A program made the position numbers and the translations under genes. From a virus, in the IMG/VR virus record IMGVR_UViG_3300010883_000009, positions 1-64,000 of that record: a stretch of 64,000 nt of DNA, one strand, 5' to 3'. This document shows, in pieces, positions 42,601-51,124 of this stretch (position 1 is its first letter; every line of letters starts with the position of its first letter). The notes under the pieces are model-generated. The model was not told the origin of the DNA. It worked only from the letters and a program-made list of their open reading frames with translations, and did not search any database.

Positions 42601-45258
42601 TCCAATCTCTTCCTTGTTGAGGATTTCCTGTTCTTGATCCTTAACGGAAGCGAGAAGATTCTCACGTTCTGAGTCTCTTTCTGCTCTCGAAGACTCAACA
42701 TCAACCTGAGGCTTCAACGCAGCGCGAAGTTCATCCTTACGGCTGACCTTAGCGGTTGTCTCTTCCTTGGCTGCTTCGAGCTTCTCTTCGACTAAAGAAG
42801 AAACGCTATCGATACCTTCCTGTCCTTCAGAAATGATATCTACGGCATCCATGAGAAGGTCAGGGTTGATTGTTTCGTCAGACGCATGAGCGCGAAGACT
42901 GTCTACGACAACCTCTGCAATCTCTTTAGTTCCAACGCTAGCAACCCTAAGATTCTTATTCTGCCAATAGGCAACTCTCTTTGCGTAATCGATATCTTCT
43001 CTTGATTTTGAATCTTCGAAAAGCGATACGCCCAAATTGTATCTACTTTCAAGCGAGTCAACCAAGGATGCTGCTACAGAACATGCTTCCTCGGGAGTAC
43101 AACCCGTCTTGATAGCGGACGAGGCCATAACATCAACTACCGTCTGCATATGCTCGGACGCGCTCTTGAACCTAGCTGCATCCCTTCCGGCGGCTCTCGC
43201 CCAAGGTGCTGCTACGTTACGAAGTTGATCCTCGGTAATTGTATTTGGCTCGTTATCAACGCGCTTGCCCTCATCAGGCAATTGCTGTTGTGTAATAGAG
43301 TGCTGGTCGCCTTCGATCCTATTATCGCCTTCCATTTGTCCTTCTTGGACTTGATCCGGAGCGTCACCCTCTCTTGGGTGCTGCTTCAATTCAGGATCAT
43401 CCAATTGACCTTCGGTGATCTCATTCTTTTCGCCCGAGCGCTTCTCTTCGAGTTGCTCTTGGGTAATAGAATGTTTTTCATCCTTCTGTCTGGCGTGATA
43501 AAGATCGGAACGCTCAAGCTGACCCTCTTGAACCTGATCTGGAGTCGTTGCTCCAGCTTCTTTGCTGATATCAGTCATCTTTTTTACTCCTTCTTTTGTA
43601 GTATTGAGATTATTCGCAAATGTATCCAATAACTTAATTGCTGCGTCTTTAGGGGAATCGATAATTTCTCCACGTTCTTGTTCTGTCAGGTCTTCATACG
43701 TCCAAACCTTTTTCGCAGAAGAGTCTTTATCTTCCGCGACGATGATGAACGAGTCATCACGTTTATTGACAGACAAGCGATGATCATTGTTTTGTATTGA
43801 TGGTACTTTCTTTATATACTCGAAAAAGGATTGTTTTTCCTCCCACGAATTTGATAGAACTTCAATAGCCTTCTTTTTTTGTGCTTGCTTCTCAGCAATT
43901 GTTCGTCTTGCTCCCATCTCTGTTTCTCCTGTTTTGTTGATTCTTTCACAAATATTCGATGCATTTCTTACAATTGCTTTTCCGTCCGCTACGCGCTGTT
44001 CAAAGGGAACGTCCTTAATTGCGCAGCTTATATCTGAGACTCTCTGAATTGAACGACTGTCCTGAACATCCGATGTTCTCGGCTTAACAGGAGCAGTAAT
44101 AGGTAAATTTGGGGAAGATGTTGCTGGTGAAGCAGGAGATCCCGAAATACTACCCACTCCCGCCGTAGATTCCGCAGCAGGCATAGCCGATGGCATTCCT
44201 CCGGGCGCAGGCGGCATACCTTCAGGCATAGGTGGTTCTGCTCCAACTGGTCCAGCCCCGCCTTCTTCTAGATTTCCAACAGTTCCCGGTACTTCATCGC
44301 CCATGTTCCCGTATCCTGCTCCTACCAATTCTTCCATCCAAGTCTGAAGATCAGACATAATCTGCACCAAATCGCTAGAAAACTCCATTTCGACTTGTTG
44401 ACGATTTTGAATAAGGTTGATAGCAATTTGTTCCAATATCTCTAGACATTGTTCAATTTGATCAATTTCTTCTTGGCTGGCTTCCTTCTCAATAGCCGCA
44501 GTACGAACCATTCGAAGCTCGTTCTCTATGGACGCAACCTTAGCTAAGAAGTTTTCGTTAGGAATAATGCCCTCAATATGACAATTCGGGCAGGCAGGAT
44601 CAACTACAGCGCTCAACTCAATAAACTTGAGTCCGTAGTTGAATTCAAATACATCTTGATCCTTAAAAGACTTTTCTTCACCAGTTTTAACGTCTCTGGC
44701 TCGACCTGTAAATGTTCTTCCCTTGCGGTTACGAATATGCGTACAATAATCTTCGGTACGCTCAGCTTGGTTATTGCAAATATTACAAACGCTGTATTCA
44801 ACCGAACAACCCATGCTGACGCCGGTTACATACTCTTCCTCGATTGAACGACAAATATGCGGATATGCATCTCTATCAATAAAACAGATAGTGTAGATTG
44901 CCTGCTCTTCAGGGACAGCTTCAGCAAAAATAACCTTCCCGCGAGCATTCTCTACGTTCTGATTATCATGGTTGGTGAAAAAAGGAACGCCTTCAAAGCT
45001 CTTGTATGCGGAAAGAAGTTCGTCCCATGAAAAATAATCGCCGTTAGTATTAGGGCAATCGGCTTCAATAGCTTTAGCACGGAAGAACAAAGCATTGGGA
45101 TGCTTCTTTATCTCGGCTTCAACGATTTTCGCCTTATCAGAACCGGGTTCAACAATAACCCTACCTGATGCTGTACGCATCATTCGGTCACCGTCTTCAT
45201 TCGCACCCACTAATGGGTTAATGTCTGTAAAGTTAAAAGATGCTTCTTTTACTATCAT
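39664..45258 (-). CDS. Fused prohead maturation protease and scaffold-like polyprotein (1864 aa)
   Basis: Residues ~55-230 look like the assemblin-type prohead protease: PFFTNHD (His97), YVTGVSMGCSVEYSVC (Ser148 region) and FIELSAVVDPACPNC (Asp220), with a Cys/His cluster (C158, C161, C172, H174) that may bind zinc. Then come long acidic helical and Pro/Gly-rich parts, a set of I-T-x-x-Q-L repeats (~585-680), two four-Cys zinc ribbons (~1065-1090, ~1155-1180), a Cys-rich acidic patch (~1415-1455), two 119-residue repeats (~1520-1740) and a helical end. Scaffold and protease are usually separate or nested proteins of 200-600 residues, so this length is exceptional. It should shape the prohead and cut head proteins. 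It overlaps the upstream gene by ATGA. Confidence 0.7.
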   Translation of the reverse strand: MIVKEASFNFTDINPLVGANEDGDRMMRTASGRVIVEPGSDKAKIVEAEIKKHPNALFFRAKAIEADCPNTNGDYFSWDELLSAYKSFEGVPFFTNHDNQNVENARGKVIFAEAVPEEQAIYTICFIDRDAYPHICRSIEEEYVTGVSMGCSVEYSVCNICNNQAERTEDYCTHIRNRKGRTFTGRARDVKTGEEKSFKDQDVFEFNYGLKFIELSAVVDPACPNCHIEGIIPNENFLAKVASIENELRMVRTAAIEKEASQEEIDQIEQCLEILEQIAINLIQNRQQVEMEFSSDLVQIMSDLQTWMEELVGAGYGNMGDEVPGTVGNLEEGGAGPVGAEPPMPEGMPPAPGGMPSAMPAAESTAGVGSISGSPASPATSSPNLPITAPVKPRTSDVQDSRSIQRVSDISCAIKDVPFEQRVADGKAIVRNASNICERINKTGETEMGARRTIAEKQAQKKKAIEVLSNSWEEKQSFFEYIKKVPSIQNNDHRLSVNKRDDSFIIVAEDKDSSAKKVWTYEDLTEQERGEIIDSPKDAAIKLLDTFANNLNTTKEGVKKMTDISKEAGATTPDQVQEGQLERSDLYHARQKDEKHSITQEQLEEKRSGEKNEITEGQLDDPELKQHPREGDAPDQVQEGQMEGDNRIEGDQHSITQQQLPDEGKRVDNEPNTITEDQLRNVAAPWARAAGRDAARFKSASEHMQTVVDVMASSAIKTGCTPEEACSVAASLVDSLESRYNLGVSLFEDSKSREDIDYAKRVAYWQNKNLRVASVGTKEIAEVVVDSLRAHASDETINPDLLMDAVDIISEGQEGIDSVSSLVEEKLEAAKEETTAKVSRKDELRAALKPQVDVESSRAERDSERENLLASVKDQEQEILNKEEIGEADTVIETSFKELGVEPGQLGDNKPSVVAFTKGALASQNLRLGSITNVTISGDTIQIAVQTDTEENEVNIDTGEGTTEIPIGEGLEGLDAPAETVPEGDMAGEGLENSWASSKDKMTREAQSPMGGGMPGAGGAAPEQGLPGPAPMEGDPVQALTTEDTSAEDDIPTTGERQMPWTVCPECGSTDVDVTNEGGDIHGTCNACTAEYEALIKKEVEFKIIKPTKSVGEEGVDTPEAPEVPEVPALPVAAQTSLGKDAIVRIAKNQEEHGHVCPACGKDNCEASAEEDGHTEFSCTACGTPVEKDFMVSASNPEVGYLRVQWDLFPDVENCESCKEEALKFASEVRVAQMLKTAAANADEFPVSACMERLARRYGGDTVASFGPCKGKLLAECVCGQLQKLGFRKIRHLNKLASISMEKDPWDECIEDQTDSEGHTLKEAEAICNCIKKRFASEWMQNVYAQAFSDDAEEGREDGITAGDLATLDRILAEEKSAEVEAEHQKLAQADEEDIGTELPPADYIEVEAEVEDEIVVEAKGFFCDDCKNPKASCKCDKDDGDCCKKCECDPCECKGKGKDDDKKESASEKENIVASVEVQVEASEEEIDPEEEMRLALTMNSKRVRNTNEEVLKMASTPKQVKDIEGNVEAGVPRSDATIRNESADNIDVSMAQPDVPRANAELGNEGADNINPKAGLPETPVDSSYMGHEKEVQQGYDHANTGKGMPAINNEIKGTVIAEGDDEIKQASQEKQAKKLKEVDTVEGDVEAGVPRSDATIRNEGPDNIDVPAAKPDVPRANAEMGNEGADNINPKADGPDVPVSDAYMGHEKEVQQGYDHANTGKGMPGTNDEILKQVQQKRQVQLDRIAQARKNEAVQTAAWLVANQRVAKDKDTFDTVVQALMGFETDQIQVMANRMFPETTIKTAEAQSGQTVEAGYSIPAIVQESTPMVTAGVNDLQSQLENSFTIGNTKFDKDLTIYGEK
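40081..40500 (-). repeat. In-frame 357-nt repeat within the scaffold gene
   Basis: More than 60 bases starting at 40081 recur exactly at 40438, a 357-nt (119-codon) period. The protein units share EAGVPRSDATIRNE, PDVPRANAE and YMGHEKEVQQGYDHANTG motifs; the whole two-unit array covers roughly 40070-40700. Confidence 0.8.
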
Positions 45259-46958
45259 AACGTTGTCCTTCCTTGATACTTTTTAATTACCCGTTCAATC
45301 CCCCAAGCACTTTTACCCTTGCCTTGACTTCGTAAATCTTTAGCAATTTTTTGCAATGCTCCAAGCGTCCTTGTCAGAGTAACCTTCTCTTCTTCCGCTT
45401 CTTCCTGCTGTTCTTCGCCGTCTTGAGGCGGAGTTTTCACGGAAGGTCTATCAACCTCTATATTTTCAATTCCTTCAGAAGGTACTTCGCCTGTATCTTC
45501 TACTAACAGTTGTTCTTCATCTTCTACTAACAGTTGTTCTTCATTTTGTGGGATAAATCCTTCTCCGGATCTCATTTGAGTTAGATCTAGACTTGTCATA
45601 TTCACATTAGTTGGCATCTCGAACATAGATGGTATCATAACGAGTTTAGCCCTAGACACTGGGTCAATCTCTGTGGACTGTACCTCTGCGAACCTCAAAG
45701 CGGCAATTTTCAAAGCAGTTTCCATGTCATCGAAACCCTGCCTCATTTCAACTAAATTATTAGCAAACTCTCCCACCATCTCTTCATAACCCTTGACCTG
45801 TTGAACGTTACCATCCGCATCATGACTCTCTTGAAACGTCCGCACTTGTTGAAGCCAATGAGTAACAATGTCAGGCGTAAAAAGTCCCTGAGCTTTGCCT
45901 TTCTTTTTTGGGCGTTTATTGTTAAGACCTTGAGCTATTGACTCCGGATCATCGCTACCTGTCTCAACAATAATCTCACAAATCTCTTTCATAAGCTTGA
46001 TCATTTGAGTTTGTTCTCGGGAAGGCTTAAGCGCTTCAGATCTCTGGCTTCCTGAACGGCGAGGTTTCATAATATCTTCAGCCAAAGGATTAACCTGCGC
46101 AAATTGTTCAGAAACTTCTTGAGCGAAGTCGTTGTCCATTTTTGCTGCTTCTAAAATTTGATCTTCAGGGATACCTCTGCGACCCGCTACTGCCTGAATA
46201 ATCCCTTTGAGTTGCTCTTCTTGTTGGTTATTCTCTGCAACTCGCATAAGTAGCTTGAAAACCCCCTGAGGTTTAATCATAAAATAACTACCTACGCCCA
46301 TAGCTGTTCGATAAGGTGGATCGTTACCTTCATCTAATGACTTCTGATAATCATTAGCCGCCAAAAATTCAGGAGTCATATCTATCAACTCGTAATCTTC
46401 TCCCGGCGTTCCTTTGCCAGAACCAGTTCGCTGACGTACCTGAAGCAAAAAATCGTCTGGAGCAACAACTTCACCCAATCTAGCAACTCCAAGATCATCA
46501 GTAATCTTTTTGTAAGCAGAATGCCCCATCAAAAACTTATTCCAAAGAGTCAAAAGATTTCTAGAATCAGTACTAGGATAACGCATGGTAAAGTAACCAA
46601 ACTTATTCTCTTCATCTTCTTGTTTAGTACCTACATATGGTCCTACGCCAACCATATAGGCACCATATGCGGGATGATATCCCACATTCATGCTATAGAA
46701 CTCTTTAACCTGTTCAGGATTGACTTGGTATCGTTCTGCAAATGTATCAACATAATCTTGATACTCAGATTGGACATGATGGATGATTTTTTCGAGCGAG
46801 GGATTTTTGGCGACTAATTGATTCCACTTTTCATCTTGTCCGCTCAAAATATTATCGAGTGTGAACCATTCATATTCAGGACGGTACGACTGCCAATCCC
46901 ATCCCATAGCAAATCGATGAAGGTTGAATCGAGCTTTACTTGTCATCTTTCTTTTCAT
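45255..46958 (-). CDS. Head-region structural protein (567 aa)
   Basis: MKRKMTSKARFNLHRFAMGWDW begins the protein (ATG 46958 with GGAAAG before it; ATG 46946 also possible). The sequence is helical and polar, with an acidic Pro/Glu-rich region near residue 480 that includes a duplicated EEQLLVED (24-nt direct repeat around 45495-45545), then a basic C-terminus. It lies between portal and protease genes, so a head accessory, minor capsid or ejection protein is likely. NLHRFA recalls the tag motif. Confidence 0.65.
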   Translation of the reverse strand: MKRKMTSKARFNLHRFAMGWDWQSYRPEYEWFTLDNILSGQDEKWNQLVAKNPSLEKIIHHVQSEYQDYVDTFAERYQVNPEQVKEFYSMNVGYHPAYGAYMVGVGPYVGTKQEDEENKFGYFTMRYPSTDSRNLLTLWNKFLMGHSAYKKITDDLGVARLGEVVAPDDFLLQVRQRTGSGKGTPGEDYELIDMTPEFLAANDYQKSLDEGNDPPYRTAMGVGSYFMIKPQGVFKLLMRVAENNQQEEQLKGIIQAVAGRRGIPEDQILEAAKMDNDFAQEVSEQFAQVNPLAEDIMKPRRSGSQRSEALKPSREQTQMIKLMKEICEIIVETGSDDPESIAQGLNNKRPKKKGKAQGLFTPDIVTHWLQQVRTFQESHDADGNVQQVKGYEEMVGEFANNLVEMRQGFDDMETALKIAALRFAEVQSTEIDPVSRAKLVMIPSMFEMPTNVNMTSLDLTQMRSGEGFIPQNEEQLLVEDEEQLLVEDTGEVPSEGIENIEVDRPSVKTPPQDGEEQQEEAEEEKVTLTRTLGALQKIAKDLRSQGKGKSAWGIERVIKKYQGRTTL

Positions 46959-47349
46959 TAGCTTCTTTCCATTTATCTACCTTGCCTTTAATGCCGAATA
47001 GCTGGGCAGAAGTATAAGGCTTCAATTCTCTTGGGGTATCTACTCCCCAAGTTTCCTTAGCATAACGAGCGGCGGCATCCATGCTGTCAAAGTACTTGCC
47101 GCCTGCTGAAAAAGTAGCTGGTAAACGTCTAACTCCCGCAAAAAATTTAGCTCGGGGTTTATGGACTTGAGCAGGACCAATAATGCAGTAATACCCTACA
47201 CTTTCGTCTGACTTACCTTCGAAACGAAAATAACTGCCGGGTCCAACTACATCCTCAAACATGTCCTTAAGGAACTGAGTTTTTTGAGTGTAGACTTGTT
47301 TCCAGCCGATATGCTTTTCGACCAATTTTTCTCTAGATAATTTTTCCAT
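46936..47349 (-). CDS. Small head-region protein (137 aa)
   Basis: ATG 47349 (MEKLSREKLVEKHIGW) is preferred over a TTG two codons upstream. The middle has beta-rich GSYFRFEGKSDESVGYYCIIGP and the end is Lys-rich. Its ribosome site GAGAGG lies inside the stem of the hairpin that follows the portal gene, so folding could limit its translation. No family recognised. Confidence 0.6.
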   Translation of the reverse strand: MEKLSREKLVEKHIGWKQVYTQKTQFLKDMFEDVVGPGSYFRFEGKSDESVGYYCIIGPAQVHKPRAKFFAGVRRLPATFSAGGKYFDSMDAAARYAKETWGVDTPRELKPYTSAQLFGIKGKVDKWKEANEKKDDK

Positions 47350-47354
47350 AAACA

Positions 47355-47399
47355 AAACGCCGCCTCTCTTACAGTTTTTCTGTAGAGAACGCGGCGTTT
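47355..47399 (-). terminator. Terminator/attenuator hairpin after the portal gene
   Basis: Outer 9-bp stem AAACGCCGC / GCGGCGTTT and inner ACAG/CTGT stem; minus strand followed by TTTTGTTT. No promoter is evident between it and the next gene, so partial read-through is expected. Confidence 0.7.
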
Positions 47400-47418
47400 C
47401 CTCTTTTATTTAGTTTTT

Positions 47419-49698
47419 CTATGTGGTATTTGGGGCTGTCAGGCTTGGTTTAGCCTGAAGATCTTGGGCGTTCTGCTCAAGCCACATGCGTTTACGCATG
47501 ATTTCTTGGAGAACTGTGCGAACAATTTGTGGACCTGAACGTTCAATTTCGGTATCAGTAAAACGAAGAATTGTCCATCCTTGTTGCTGTAGTTTCATGT
47601 CCCTTGCGTTATCTCTATCGACTTGTTCTCGGGAACCATGAAAGACTTCTCCATCAGCTTCGATACCGATTTTAAGTTCAGGAATACCAAAGTCAAGAGA
47701 ATATTCTTGACCAGCAGCGTTAACTCTATATTGTGGATAAATAGTTTCTTTTAACAGACCGTCTTGCTGCGCCTGCATTAATTTAGGAATTAAATCTCTT
47801 TCAGCTTTAGTAAACGCTATACGCCCTTTCTCATCTCTAAAATACCCTTGCTCATCTTTTCCCATGACTCCCTGAGTTTCTTGTTCCCTGAATATCTTCT
47901 CTTGTTCCGACTGTATGCGTTCTCTCGTTCTCTTTTTTAGAACTTTTCCCCCAAACTGGGTGGGATCTGCTACCTCAGCCGTAATGCTTGTGCTTTTTGG
48001 CATTGGTCCTCCGACTCCCCCTCCTACGGGAGAAGGCATTCCTCCTCCTCCTACTGGAGTTCCGGGTCCACCCATCTCTCCGGGCGCTCCAATCGGTGGC
48101 TCTCCTCCTAATCCGCCGCCTCCGTCTAACGGCGGCATAGCTGAACCGCCTGCTCCGAATCCGCCGCCGCCTGCTCCTCCCGGAGCCGAAGGTCCAAATC
48201 CTTGTCCAATTGCCATGAACTGCAAGGCATCGTAACGCTTTCTCTCGATTTCCTGATCAGGATCAAGATCGAACGCCTCAAGTACCGTTTGAGCACTTAA
48301 GAGACCCTTATCGTAAAGCTGAATAATAAATGTTCTGTATTGCTGCTGATCGCGCAGATGCATCGAAGCCCATTTGATCTTGGGAATAATGTACTCATCT
48401 TCACCCGTATCAGGATTCTTGTCAACGAACCCTTGTCGTTTCGCTTCTGGAAGATAAATGTTTTTCTCGATCCATCTAGCGACTTCACTACGGAAAGTAT
48501 TGAGACGCTGAATCATTGCCTCGATACCGACAGCCGCCGAACTGAAGTTTGGTCCCTCTCCGTTCAACAGCGCATTGTTGATCATCATACCGTCGAGAAT
48601 TTCTTGATTAATGAACTCAAACTCATTAGAAAGAGTAAGAACTCTTCCTGCTGCGCCAACAAAGTCTAATTCGAAAGCATGGTGAGTAACAATAGTAAGG
48701 TTAGGATCGTTAGCTGTTTGAGATAACTGAGACTGTACGTCTGCAATATCAGCGGGACCAGCAGGACGCTCATCGCTACCGACCTTGACGATCTTGATTG
48801 GGACAATTAAACGCTCTGCAACTATCCACTGAGCAACCATCAGTTTCGTTTTGTAGGAAAGAATAGGAAACAAACGACGAACCATTCCTATACCAAACTT
48901 CTGATATCCACATTCTCCGTACTTTAAATGCGACACATTGCGATTGTCAAGGCGAATAGGTTGTCCTGTAGCGATAAGGGCAACAACTTCAGGAGACAAT
49001 TTCTCATAACCCGGAATCTTTCTTTGTACCATGTTAATCAACTCTTCGTCAGGACGAAGCGCAATCATTGGGTCAGGGTTAATGGAAGTCGTGTGAACCT
49101 CTACATAATCAGGATTTAGGAGAACAACACGGCGTACTGTCCCGCCCTCATGTTCGCATATCTCGTCTCCGACCTTACCTGCTCCGAAACAATGAGGACA
49201 ATCGATTTCAATAAAAGGGAAGCAATCTCCCAAAAGGTGAACTTCATGACTAATTAAACGACACCATTTAGGGAGTTCAATCTTGTCTTTAAGTTTATCG
49301 AAATGAATCTTAACGTCTCGATTACGACATTCATGCTCGAAGTCGCTCATGGGAAAATCGCTGTAGAAGTCAACAGCAGCAGCTACTTTGGGTTCGTTCT
49401 CGTAAAAGAAACGCGCCCACTGATACTGTTCTAGACGCTTAGAAGGTATCTGCCAGTTGATCGGGGTGTGAACTGGTGAGAAGAATTGAGGCTGACCATA
49501 TACGATACCGGCTGAGGTCGCAGCAGTACGCGACATTCCCGTTCCCCATCCGCCAGTTTCTACTGCGGTAGTTGGGGCATAGTTATGTTGGGGAATCCTT
49601 TTGTAGTCAGGATGGGGCGCTACAATTTTCTTCCCGACTTTAGCGGGATCTCGATTTTTAAGTGCTTGAAAAGCTTGTTGTAGTCCTGAATCTGCCAT
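47419..49698 (-). CDS. Portal protein with C-terminal DUF559 (VSR-like) nuclease domain
   Basis: Residues ~1-480 look like a portal: PINWQIPSKRLEQYQWARFFYENEPKVAAAVDFYSDFPMSDF near the start, VVLLNPDYVEVHTT, LFPILSYKTKLMVAQWIVAERL and FEFINQEILDGMMINNALL. After a Gly/Pro-rich linker (~485-570) residues ~615-745 match DUF559, a restriction-endonuclease-like fold: FTKAERDLIPKLM, SLDFGIPELKIGIEADGEVFHG (Asp669, Glu680, Asp682) and RDMKLQQQGWTILRFTDTEI. The portal ring of twelve is the DNA entry and exit gate. The fused nuclease-like domain is unusual and could act on packaged or incoming DNA, or only bind it. Its own family A element lies upstream. Confidence 0.8.
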   Translation of the reverse strand: MADSGLQQAFQALKNRDPAKVGKKIVAPHPDYKRIPQHNYAPTTAVETGGWGTGMSRTAATSAGIVYGQPQFFSPVHTPINWQIPSKRLEQYQWARFFYENEPKVAAAVDFYSDFPMSDFEHECRNRDVKIHFDKLKDKIELPKWCRLISHEVHLLGDCFPFIEIDCPHCFGAGKVGDEICEHEGGTVRRVVLLNPDYVEVHTTSINPDPMIALRPDEELINMVQRKIPGYEKLSPEVVALIATGQPIRLDNRNVSHLKYGECGYQKFGIGMVRRLFPILSYKTKLMVAQWIVAERLIVPIKIVKVGSDERPAGPADIADVQSQLSQTANDPNLTIVTHHAFELDFVGAAGRVLTLSNEFEFINQEILDGMMINNALLNGEGPNFSSAAVGIEAMIQRLNTFRSEVARWIEKNIYLPEAKRQGFVDKNPDTGEDEYIIPKIKWASMHLRDQQQYRTFIIQLYDKGLLSAQTVLEAFDLDPDQEIERKRYDALQFMAIGQGFGPSAPGGAGGGGFGAGGSAMPPLDGGGGLGGEPPIGAPGEMGGPGTPVGGGGMPSPVGGGVGGPMPKSTSITAEVADPTQFGGKVLKKRTRERIQSEQEKIFREQETQGVMGKDEQGYFRDEKGRIAFTKAERDLIPKLMQAQQDGLLKETIYPQYRVNAAGQEYSLDFGIPELKIGIEADGEVFHGSREQVDRDNARDMKLQQQGWTILRFTDTEIERSGPQIVRTVLQEIMRKRMWLEQNAQDLQAKPSLTAPNTT

Positions 49699-49721
49699 AC
49701 TTACTCCAAAATGTCACTCTT

Positions 49722-49730
49722 CATTATACA
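49722..49730 (-). promoter_or_regulatory. Family A promoter-like element before the portal gene
   Basis: TGTATAATG on the minus strand, 24 nt before ATG 49698, with TTTGGAG as ribosome site. Confidence 0.55.
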
Positions 49731-49752
49731 AATAAAGAGCGTTTTTGTGCGA

Positions 49753-51114
49753 TTAACTTGGCTGGAGTTCCGTTACGGCAAAGTCTTGCCCATAGGCAGG
49801 TTCGGCATTTTGCGTTTCCAATGCCGCTTCAGCCATTGCCTCCTGATCATCTTCATTGAGACCAATCTCTGTAGCTACATCCTGAATCGGCGTTGTTGAA
49901 GCAACTTCGAAATCCATGTTAGCGAAGCTTACGCGACTTCCAACCAAATTTGCGTTTACTGGGTGATCAACGATCTCGAAGACATTTGTAACGTTAGGAA
50001 CGTTAACAAACATTGCCCCCGGATCTAAGTAAATTTGCTGATTAGCATCACCGCTGAGAACACCATACGCTCCGTTTTGATCTGTAACTTTAATGTTGCT
50101 CGTACCAGCGTGTTCCAACATCTCCTGTAATGTTTCAGCCTTTTTGACTACCGCTTCGTAACCGATGCCTGCATGCTTAGATACTAGCCGTTGAGCAACT
50201 TGATCAATTTGTGCAACTCCCATGACTGAAGCTCTGTAATGGTCGCAAATAGAATCAACCATTGTTTCATATTCGACACCTGCTTCTCGCATTTCAATTG
50301 TATCTTTGAAAATATGATAGATACGATCTTGTTCAGCTTCTTTAAGATTCTTATTTGAAGCAACCTTTACGACCTTCTCAAACGAGTCAGCAGCAACGGT
50401 AATGCTATCTGCCTTATTGTCTCTCGCTTCTTCCAAGCGTCTTTCGGTAGAGTACTGATGCGGTCTTGGCTTGCGAGTCCTTTCTCCGTCTGCCAATTCC
50501 ATCTGATTCCCTCCGTCTCTTGGAGCGTCAGGATTAGCAGGAGTTCCGGCAGTTGGGAAAACATGGAAACGGTCATTGATGTAACCACCAACTACTTTCC
50601 CATCATTATCTTTGTAATCCCTGTAGAACTTATCCATTACATATGTTCGCCAAATAGATTCTCCGCTATAGATGTGATGAGGATCTTCATCAAAACGAAT
50701 TTCATCGGTTGCGTAGTGCGTGAAGTCATAATACTTATCGCGTCCTACTCTCCAAGGAGTATTTTCGTTGTAAGCGTCTACAACTCTGTTCCATTTGTTT
50801 CTGCTGGATCTAGTCCATTCATTACGCTGACGAGGATCTGAAGATTCTTTTTTCATAGCTGTTGCCTGTTTTGTTAGTTTTGTAATATCATGTTTAGCGA
50901 GAACGCCGAACAAAATCTCAGAAGCATTGCTATTCTCTCCCTGTTCTAAAATTGCTTGACAGGAATCATGAATGTCTTGCTCGTCATCCGGAATTTCAGA
51001 CATGTCTGGAACCGTCTCAATCATTTTCATGAGTTCTTGCGCAGCTTCTTCAGCCGAACCTCTTGAACGAACCCACGCTTCTAAATCCTTAGGATTCTGA
51101 AAATACTCTGCCAT
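49753..51114 (-). CDS. Head-region protein of unknown function (453 aa)
   Basis: MAEYFQNPKDLEAWVRSRGSAEEAAQEL opens a helical part; the centre has DFTHYATDEIRFDEDPHHIYSGESIWRTYVMDKFYRDY, an aromatic-rich domain; the C-terminal third includes VYLDPGAMFVNVPNVTNVFEI and ends AVTELQPS. Two K-x-A sites (KVVKVASNK, VVKKAETLQ) could be cut by the maturation protease. It lies just upstream of the portal gene. Function unknown. Confidence 0.65.
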   Translation of the reverse strand: MAEYFQNPKDLEAWVRSRGSAEEAAQELMKMIETVPDMSEIPDDEQDIHDSCQAILEQGENSNASEILFGVLAKHDITKLTKQATAMKKESSDPRQRNEWTRSSRNKWNRVVDAYNENTPWRVGRDKYYDFTHYATDEIRFDEDPHHIYSGESIWRTYVMDKFYRDYKDNDGKVVGGYINDRFHVFPTAGTPANPDAPRDGGNQMELADGERTRKPRPHQYSTERRLEEARDNKADSITVAADSFEKVVKVASNKNLKEAEQDRIYHIFKDTIEMREAGVEYETMVDSICDHYRASVMGVAQIDQVAQRLVSKHAGIGYEAVVKKAETLQEMLEHAGTSNIKVTDQNGAYGVLSGDANQQIYLDPGAMFVNVPNVTNVFEIVDHPVNANLVGSRVSFANMDFEVASTTPIQDVATEIGLNEDDQEAMAEAALETQNAEPAYGQDFAVTELQPS

Positions 51115-51124
51115 GTCTAGCTCC

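Noticed and set aside
47915-48235. Plus-strand Pro-rich frame in the portal gene
   Set aside because: Mirror of the Gly-rich linker of the portal; not a gene.
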